From an uncultured Eubacteriales bacterium (lineage in GTDB: Bacteria > Bacillota_A > Clostridia > Peptostreptococcales > Anaerovoracaceae), in contig CADATR010000058.1 of NCBI GenBank assembly GCA_902790885.1, forward strand, positions 1-9,937: DNA of 9,937 bases, given 5' to 3'. Under the pieces are notes generated by a model. That model saw nothing but the letters and a program-made list of their open reading frames with translations, did no database searches and was not told the DNA's origin. Every line of letters starts with the position of its first letter. Positions within the stretch are counted from its first letter, which is position 1. The position numbers and the translations under genes were made by a program. Positions 5,669 through 9,937 of this stretch are shown piece after piece.

Positions 5669-6529
5669 ATGATTATGAAGAAAGAAACAGAACTGTTAAA
5701 GAAGAATATAAAGATGGTGGCACTCGATCTTGACGGCACCACTTTTGACAGTACCGGCGGGATTTCAGACAGAACTGTGAGGACTCTGGAGGAGGCTGCC
5801 GCTCATGGCGCTCACATAGTTGTGTCTACCGGCAGATCCTATGCGTCGCTTCCTGACCACATAAAGAACGTAAAGGGCATCGAGTATGCGATCACTTCGA
5901 ACGGCGCGCATGTAAACCGCGTGCAGAGCGGCGAGCAGATATACAGCGATTTTCTCGATCCGGATGCTGTGAAAAGGGCCGCGGAGCTTAAAGACGAGTC
6001 GGGAGCGGACATAGAGGTGTTCATAAACGGCAGGGCTTATGTCGATGAGTCTTACTACGAAGATGTAAAAGCGAACGGCTGCCCGTACCGCAATGCCGAG
6101 TATGTTCTCTGGAGCAGAAGGCCTGTACCTGATGTCACAGCATTCATGCTTGAGAACAGGAACGAGATCGAGAATATCAATTTCGTCTTTCCTACGCTGG
6201 AGCTGCTCGATCAGTACAAGCCGGTGCTTTGTGCGATGGAGAACGCCAACGTCACATCATCCTTTATCAATAACCTCGAAGTGGGCGGACCGAATACAAG
6301 CAAGAAAACTGCTCTTCTGTGGCTCACATCTGAGCTCGGCATAATCACTGATGAACTCATGTGCTGCGGGGACGCTCCGAATGACATGGCAATGCTGGAG
6401 CTTGCCGGCATAGGTGTGGCGGTAGCGAATGCGTGGGGAGGACTCAAAGACCACGCGGACTACATAACAGCCAGCAATGACGATGACGGAGTAGCTCTGG
6501 CCATAGAAAAGTTCGTACTTAAACGTTAA
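5669..6529 (+). CDS. Cof-type HAD phosphatase (HAD-IIB)
   Basis: A 286-residue hydrolase of the haloacid dehalogenase superfamily, Cof/YbjI-like group, acting on small phosphorylated metabolites; the substrate cannot be told from sequence. All four motifs are present: DLDGT with nucleophile D20 and D22, S53 in STGRS, K212/K213 before TALLWL, and GDAPND with D235 and D239 for Mg2+. The large inserted cap between motifs II and III is of the IIB type. The length fits the family. The start is uncertain: ATG at 5669, 5675 or 5714 (the last just before VALDLDG) are all in frame and none has a good ribosome binding site; the first two lie right behind the terminator hairpin. No promoter is evident, so expression may depend on read-through from IspH-S1. 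A strong terminator follows. Confidence 0.9.
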   Translation: MIMKKETELLKKNIKMVALDLDGTTFDSTGGISDRTVRTLEEAAAHGAHIVVSTGRSYASLPDHIKNVKGIEYAITSNGAHVNRVQSGEQIYSDFLDPDAVKRAAELKDESGADIEVFINGRAYVDESYYEDVKANGCPYRNAEYVLWSRRPVPDVTAFMLENRNEIENINFVFPTLELLDQYKPVLCAMENANVTSSFINNLEVGGPNTSKKTALLWLTSELGIITDELMCCGDAPNDMAMLELAGIGVAVANAWGGLKDHADYITASNDDDGVALAIEKFVLKR

Positions 6530-6555
6530 TACGGGGTCCGGAACCAAAAACCGTG

Positions 6556-6582
6556 AAAATGACCTGAAAAAGGTCATTTTTT
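6556..6582 (+). terminator. Intrinsic terminator after the HAD gene
   Basis: AAAATGACCT (6556-6565), loop GAAAA, and AGGTCATTTT (6571-6580) form a 10-bp stem whose 3' side runs into a T-run ending at 6582. The A-run on the 5' side means it could also work for minus-strand transcripts, but no minus-strand gene is seen nearby. Confidence 0.85.
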
Positions 6583-6605
6583 GTTGGAAAAAGTGCTTCT
6601 TTTGT

Positions 6606-6634
6606 TCGACAGTTTTGCGGCGCGTTGTTACCAT
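6606..6634 (+). promoter_or_regulatory. Promoter of the yraN-comM-dprA run
   Basis: TCGACA at 6606-6611 (5 of 6 consensus) and TACCAT at 6629-6634 (4 of 6) are 17 bases apart. They sit between the terminator at 6556-6582 and the AAAGGAGG site at 6651-6658, the only non-coding stretch from which the downstream run can start. I see no clear operator. Confidence 0.5.
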
Positions 6635-6666
6635 TATCGCACGATAAACAAAAGGAGGCATTTCAC

Positions 6667-6999
6667 ATGAGATACAGAAAAAATGTGGGCGATATAGGGG
6701 AAAACTTCGCGGCGGATCTTCTCACGAATTCCGGATTCAGGGTGATAGAGAGGAACTACAGAACGAAGGCAGGTGAGATTGATATCATCGCCATAAAGGA
6801 CGGCACCCTTCACTTTGTTGAAGTAAAGACCAGAAACAGCGATCAGTACGGATATCCGTCCGAGGCAGTGACAGCGGCCAAGCAGCTCCGCATAAAGAAA
6901 GCCGCGGAGCAATATCTTCAGGGCCGCAGGATGCAATGGAACAAAGTGTCTTTCGATGTTTATGAGATAATGACAGATCTTATAGAGAACTGCATGTGA
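6667..6999 (+). CDS. yraN: YraN/UPF0102 family nuclease-fold protein
   Basis: A 110-residue protein of the UPF0102/YraN family, with a Holliday-junction-resolvase-like, restriction-endonuclease fold. It shows the family pattern: E12 in GDIGENFAADLL, D39 in AGEIDIIA, E52-V53-K54 in FVEVKTR, and then the helix EAVTAAKQLRIKKAAEQYL. The D...ExK arrangement is that of PD-(D/E)xK nucleases, but the cellular role of the family is not established. AAAGGAGG at 6651-6658, 8 bases before the ATG at 6667, fixes the start. It lies directly before comM, as in many Firmicutes and other bacteria, which suggests a role in handling DNA during uptake or repair (inference). Confidence 0.95.
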   Translation: MRYRKNVGDIGENFAADLLTNSGFRVIERNYRTKAGEIDIIAIKDGTLHFVEVKTRNSDQYGYPSEAVTAAKQLRIKKAAEQYLQGRRMQWNKVSFDVYEIMTDLIENCM

Positions 7000-7007
7000 G
7001 GTGGATG

Positions 7008-8567
7008 ATGTACAGCAGAACAAGATCGGCGGTCTGTGTGGGTATGGAGGGGAGAGATGTCTTTGTTGAGACTGATATCACAAGAGGGCTTCCCGGCATA
7101 GGTATGTCCGGCCTGGCTTCAACGATGGTAATGGAGTCGCGCGAGAGGATCAAGAACGCGATAATCAACTCCGGCTACGAATTCCCGAAGGGACGCATCA
7201 CGGTGAATCTGACTCCGGCCAGTCTGCGCAAAAATTCCAGCTGTCTCGATCTTCCGATCGCTGTGGGGATACTTGCGAGCGAGGGATGCATAAGGTCACG
7301 CATGCTGGATAGATGGGGGATCATAGGTGAGCTTGCACTCGATGGAAGGGTGCTGGGAGTTAATGGTGCTCTTCCGATGATGCTTCACATGAATGATATC
7401 GGACTGAAAGGGATCATAGTGCCGGAGGCCAACAGGGCTGAAGCCGCGCTTGCAGGAGGCAATATATTCGCTGCAGCCAGCCTCCGAGAATGCGCGATGC
7501 TTATTTCGACTGACCCCGATGAGGCCGCATATAAAGCTGAAAAGGAAGGCCTTGTAAGCAGGGTAAAAGCAAGTGACGCCGCGTACATCATCGAAGCGGA
7601 TGAGGGGGCTGCTGAGAATTCTGATGACGATCCTGACTTCGCTGATATCGCGGGTCAGGAGAACGCCAAAAGGGCTGTTATGGTAGCGGCGGCCGGACGA
7701 CACGGCCTTCTGATGGTAGGAAGCCCGGGATGCGGCAAAACCATGATAGCCGGCAGGATGGCAGGCGTGATGCCTCCGATGACAGACCGTGAGCTTCTCG
7801 AGACTGCCATAGTGCGCTCTGTAGCCGGCCGGGGCGCAGACAGCATACGCTTGAGGTATAAAAGACCGTTCAGAGCTCCTCATCACACCATAGGAAGAGC
7901 GGGCCTTGTCGGAGGAGGTGCGAATCCGGTCCCGTGCGAGATAACACTTGCCCATAACGGCGTGCTTTTTCTGGATGAGATATGCGAATTCAGCAAGGAT
8001 GTGATCGAATCCCTGAGGACACCTGTAGAAGAAAAGAAGATAACGCATTTCAGAAAGGGTGAGGCTTATACCTTTCCGTGCAACTTCCAGGTTGTGATGG
8101 CGGCCAATCCATGCCCATGCGGCTTTCTGGGCGATCCTGACAGGGAATGCACATGCACACAGGCGGATATCGACAGATACAGGCGCAAACTGAGCGGACC
8201 GATGATGGACCGCATCGATATGAAAATAAGCATGAAGAGAGTGGGCTTTGATGAGCTTACGGGCAGGGAAGCGGGCCTCACAACAAAGGAAATGCGTGAC
8301 AGGGTAGAGGCGGCACTTAGTTTTGCTGCTGAAGATGGACGCTCATCCTTCAATTCCGAGATAGCCGATCACGATCTCGGGAACTGCTGCAGCCTCGGGC
8401 ACGAGGAAACGAAATTCATGAACAGGGCCTACGATGCCCTTGCGCTTTCTCCGCGCGCCTACAACAGGACTTTGAAGGTGGCGAGGACTATCGCCGACCT
8501 TGATGCCAGCCGCGATATAAAGACGGAGCATCTCGCCGAGGCGCTTGGATACAGACTGCAGGAGTGA
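7008..8567 (+). CDS. comM: ComM/YifB family AAA+ ATPase (Mg-chelatase-like)
   Basis: A 519-residue protein of the YifB/ComM family. In Haemophilus and Vibrio, ComM is a hexameric helicase that drives branch migration during natural transformation; the family was first named after Mg-chelatase ChlI. Visible parts are an N-terminal Lon-protease-like fold domain (about 1-170, with RGLPGIGMSGLAS and the ESRERIKNAI helix), Walker A GSPGCGKT (238-245), Walker B LFLDE (D323, E324), and a family-specific cysteine cluster with C369, C371, C381 and C383, probably metal-binding. The C-terminal Mg_chelatase_C domain contains SPRAYNRTLKVARTIADL. The start lies within 10 bases of the yraN stop: GAGG (6998-7001) favours ATG 7008 over ATG 7005 or GTG 6996. 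The gene is followed at once by dprA. Confidence 0.95.
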   Translation: MYSRTRSAVCVGMEGRDVFVETDITRGLPGIGMSGLASTMVMESRERIKNAIINSGYEFPKGRITVNLTPASLRKNSSCLDLPIAVGILASEGCIRSRMLDRWGIIGELALDGRVLGVNGALPMMLHMNDIGLKGIIVPEANRAEAALAGGNIFAAASLRECAMLISTDPDEAAYKAEKEGLVSRVKASDAAYIIEADEGAAENSDDDPDFADIAGQENAKRAVMVAAAGRHGLLMVGSPGCGKTMIAGRMAGVMPPMTDRELLETAIVRSVAGRGADSIRLRYKRPFRAPHHTIGRAGLVGGGANPVPCEITLAHNGVLFLDEICEFSKDVIESLRTPVEEKKITHFRKGEAYTFPCNFQVVMAANPCPCGFLGDPDRECTCTQADIDRYRRKLSGPMMDRIDMKISMKRVGFDELTGREAGLTTKEMRDRVEAALSFAAEDGRSSFNSEIADHDLGNCCSLGHEETKFMNRAYDALALSPRAYNRTLKVARTIADLDASRDIKTEHLAEALGYRLQE

Positions 8568-8569
8568 GA

Positions 8570-9433
8570 ATGATGATCGGGACCGTAAAAATAGATATAG
8601 ATTCAGTCCGTTACCCGGACAGACTGAGACACATACCGGATCCACCGGCTCAGCTCTACTGCACGGGAAACATCGATCTTCTTGGCATGAGGTCGGTAGG
8701 AGTAGTAGGAGCCAGAAAAAACACCGTGTACGGAAAGAATGTTGCCCTGATGATAGGCCGGAGGCTGGCGGAGAGCGGCATAGTGGTGACATCAGGACTG
8801 GCACTTGGGATAGACGGGTATTCCCATGAGGGAGCGCTCGAAGCAGATGGAAAGGTGATAGGCGTGCTCGGAAGCGGCATCGATCATATGACGCCGCAGC
8901 GCAACCGAAGCCTTATGAGAAAGGCTCTGGATAAAGGAGGACTGGTGGTAAGCGAGTATTCGCCTGAAGAGGTGGGATTCAGGGGCAATTTCCCGGCAAG
9001 GAACAGGATAATCAGCGGGCTTTCAGAAGCCCTGGTAGTGGTGGAGGCAGGGCTCAACAGCGGATCCCTTATAACCGCAAAGTGCGCTGCCGATCAGGGA
9101 CGCACTGTGTATGCCGTGCCCGGAAATATAAACAGCCAGACCAGCATAGGCTGCAATCTGCTCATAAGAGACGGAGCCGTGCCTCTCATAATAATAGATG
9201 ACATGATAAGAGATATAGGAGCGACACCGACAAAAACCGGGACTGTCAGCGTAAAACTCGATGATGATGAGCGCAGGATATTCGATTTTGTACGGGACAT
9301 GAGCGGGGCTACGATGGAGGAAATCATAAACGCAACGGGACTCAGTCCAGGGCTCGCGAACTCCTTAGTGACAGTGCTTGAGATAAAAGGGATAGTGGAG
9401 TCATACGCGGGCAGGATATATATAAGCAGATGA
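8570..9433 (+). CDS. dprA: DNA-processing protein DprA, short form
   Basis: A 287-residue DprA/Smf protein. It binds incoming single-stranded DNA in the cytoplasm and loads RecA during transformation. The Rossmann-like core runs from about residue 42 (SVGVVGARKNTVYG), through SGLALGIDGYSH (75-86), GSGIDHMTP, PARNRIISGLS (142-152) and SGSLITA (164-170), to about 215. A winged-helix (DML1-like) domain follows at about 225-287. The N-terminal SAM/helix-hairpin-helix domain of many DprA proteins is missing: the protein begins right at the RYPDRLRHIPDPP segment. AGGAG at 8560-8564 supports ATG 8570; ATG 8573 is also possible. It starts 2 bases after the comM stop, so the two are translationally coupled. 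Isoleucine codons are 23 ATA and 5 ATC, the opposite of the scaffold-GGGtGRT pair. No terminator is visible after it. Confidence 0.95.
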   Translation: MMIGTVKIDIDSVRYPDRLRHIPDPPAQLYCTGNIDLLGMRSVGVVGARKNTVYGKNVALMIGRRLAESGIVVTSGLALGIDGYSHEGALEADGKVIGVLGSGIDHMTPQRNRSLMRKALDKGGLVVSEYSPEEVGFRGNFPARNRIISGLSEALVVVEAGLNSGSLITAKCAADQGRTVYAVPGNINSQTSIGCNLLIRDGAVPLIIIDDMIRDIGATPTKTGTVSVKLDDDERRIFDFVRDMSGATMEEIINATGLSPGLANSLVTVLEIKGIVESYAGRIYISR

Positions 9434-9462
9434 CAGCCTGTAAAATGTGATGAAAAAAACGC

Positions 9463-9490
9463 TTGACTCTTGTACAATATGTGCTAAAGT
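9463..9490 (+). promoter_or_regulatory. Promoter of topA
   Basis: TTGACT at 9463-9468 (5 of 6) and TAAAGT at 9485-9490 (4 of 6) are 16 bases apart, with an extended -10 TGC just before the second box (9482-9484). A TATAAT at 9518-9523 is also present but lies against the ribosome binding site and has no good -35. topA can thus be expressed apart from dprA, as expected for an essential supercoiling enzyme. Confidence 0.7.
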
Positions 9491-9535
9491 TTCAAATTGT
9501 AAAAAATCTACATTATATATAATAAGGAGAAGTTA

Positions 9536-9937
9536 ATGGCAGCTTCAAAAAAAGCGGCAAAGGCACCTGCAAAAACAAAGAAAACACTGCTGGTGGTGGA
9601 GTCGCCGTCAAAAGCAAAAATAATAAGCAAATACCTTGGTTCAAGATATAAAGTCATCGCTTCTGTGGGGCATGTCAGAGACCTCCCGAAGAGCAGGCTC
9701 GGTGTCAACGTTGAAGACAATTTCGAACCTGAGTACATTAATATCAGGGGCAAGGGCGATACCATTAAGGAGATAAAGAAGGAAGCAGCGGCAGCCTCAA
9801 AGGTGCTGCTCGCAACCGACCCTGACCGTGAGGGCGAGGCAATCTCCTGGCATCTTGCGCACATCCTCGGCATAGATCCGGATACAAAATGCCGCGTGAT
9901 GTTCAACGAGATCAACAAGCAGACCGTACAGGAGGCC
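9536..9937 (+). CDS. topA: DNA topoisomerase I, N-terminal part (cut by window end)
   Basis: The first 134 residues of a type IA topoisomerase, which relaxes negative supercoils by cutting one strand; the frame is open at the window end. The Toprim domain is clear: [11 protein letters not shown] with catalytic E22, VGHVRDLP, and [15 protein letters not shown] with the metal-binding D95, D97 and E99. The active-site tyrosine and the zinc-ribbon or tail domains lie outside the window. AAGGAG at 9524-9529, 6 bases upstream, fixes the ATG at 9536. The first 16 residues ([16 protein letters not shown]) are an Ala/Lys-rich extension before the usual TLLVVESP start and may add DNA contacts (inference). 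The order dprA-topA is common in Firmicutes. Confidence 0.97.
   Translation, partial: MAASKKAAKAPAKTKKTLLVVESPSKAKIISKYLGSRYKVIASVGHVRDLPKSRLGVNVEDNFEPEYINIRGKGDTIKEIKKEAAAASKVLLATDPDREGEAISWHLAHILGIDPDTKCRVMFNEINKQTVQEA

Noticed and set aside
7296..8048. Minus-strand frame of about 250 codons opposite comM
   Set aside because: It overlaps the conserved ATPase core of ComM, has no start signals, and its translation has no domain-like pattern.
1..9937. CRISPR array, insertion sequence, prophage or toxin-antitoxin pair
   Set aside because: No regularly spaced repeats, terminal inverted repeats, transposase or phage motifs, or small toxin-like gene pairs are visible.

Overview
All genes lie on the + strand. 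The window fits a bacterium of the Firmicutes, class Clostridia. The main reasons are an IspH enzyme fused to ribosomal protein S1 (a fusion known from Clostridia), a GGGtGRT-family gene paired with an IscU/NifU-like scaffold, strong AGGAGG-type ribosome binding sites, moderate GC, and the Firmicutes-type order dprA-topA. No finer taxonomic placement is claimed. I see no transposase, integrase, tRNA, rRNA or CRISPR array, so this looks like ordinary chromosomal backbone with two poorly understood patches.

Region 1 (about 1-1690) is the tail of a Tad-type pilus or secretion locus. It holds a TadE-like pseudopilin with two unusual Cys/His modules at its C-terminus, a 173-residue protein that resembles the DUF6382 domain usually joined to FHA domains, and a small Dabb-fold protein.

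Region 2 (about 1690-3570) is the least understood module. A promoter overlapped by a perfect 8-bp dyad drives an IscU/NifU-like Fe-S scaffold protein and then a GGGtGRT protein, a conserved family of unknown function. Both genes use almost only ATC/ATT for isoleucine, whereas dprA in the same window uses mostly ATA. This suggests that the pair is strongly expressed.

Region 3 (about 3570-5670) is the IspH-S1 fusion gene. IspH makes isoprenoid precursors with a [4Fe-4S] cluster, and the second half carries four S1 RNA-binding repeats. Just before the junction lie an exact TTGACA hexamer, an AAGGAGGT ribosome binding site and an in-frame ATG that would give a free 383-residue S1 protein. Codon use also shifts sharply at the junction, so S1 may be made separately and in excess over IspH.

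Region 4 (about 5670-6600) is a Cof-type HAD phosphatase between two hairpins, the second of them a good intrinsic terminator.

Region 5 (about 6600-9937) is a DNA-processing run: yraN (nuclease-fold protein), comM/yifB (AAA+ helicase-like protein of natural transformation), dprA (RecA loader) and topA (topoisomerase I, cut by the window end). The first three are tightly packed behind one promoter; topA has its own. With the Tad genes at the left end, the window holds pieces relevant to surface pili and DNA uptake, though nothing here proves that they act together.
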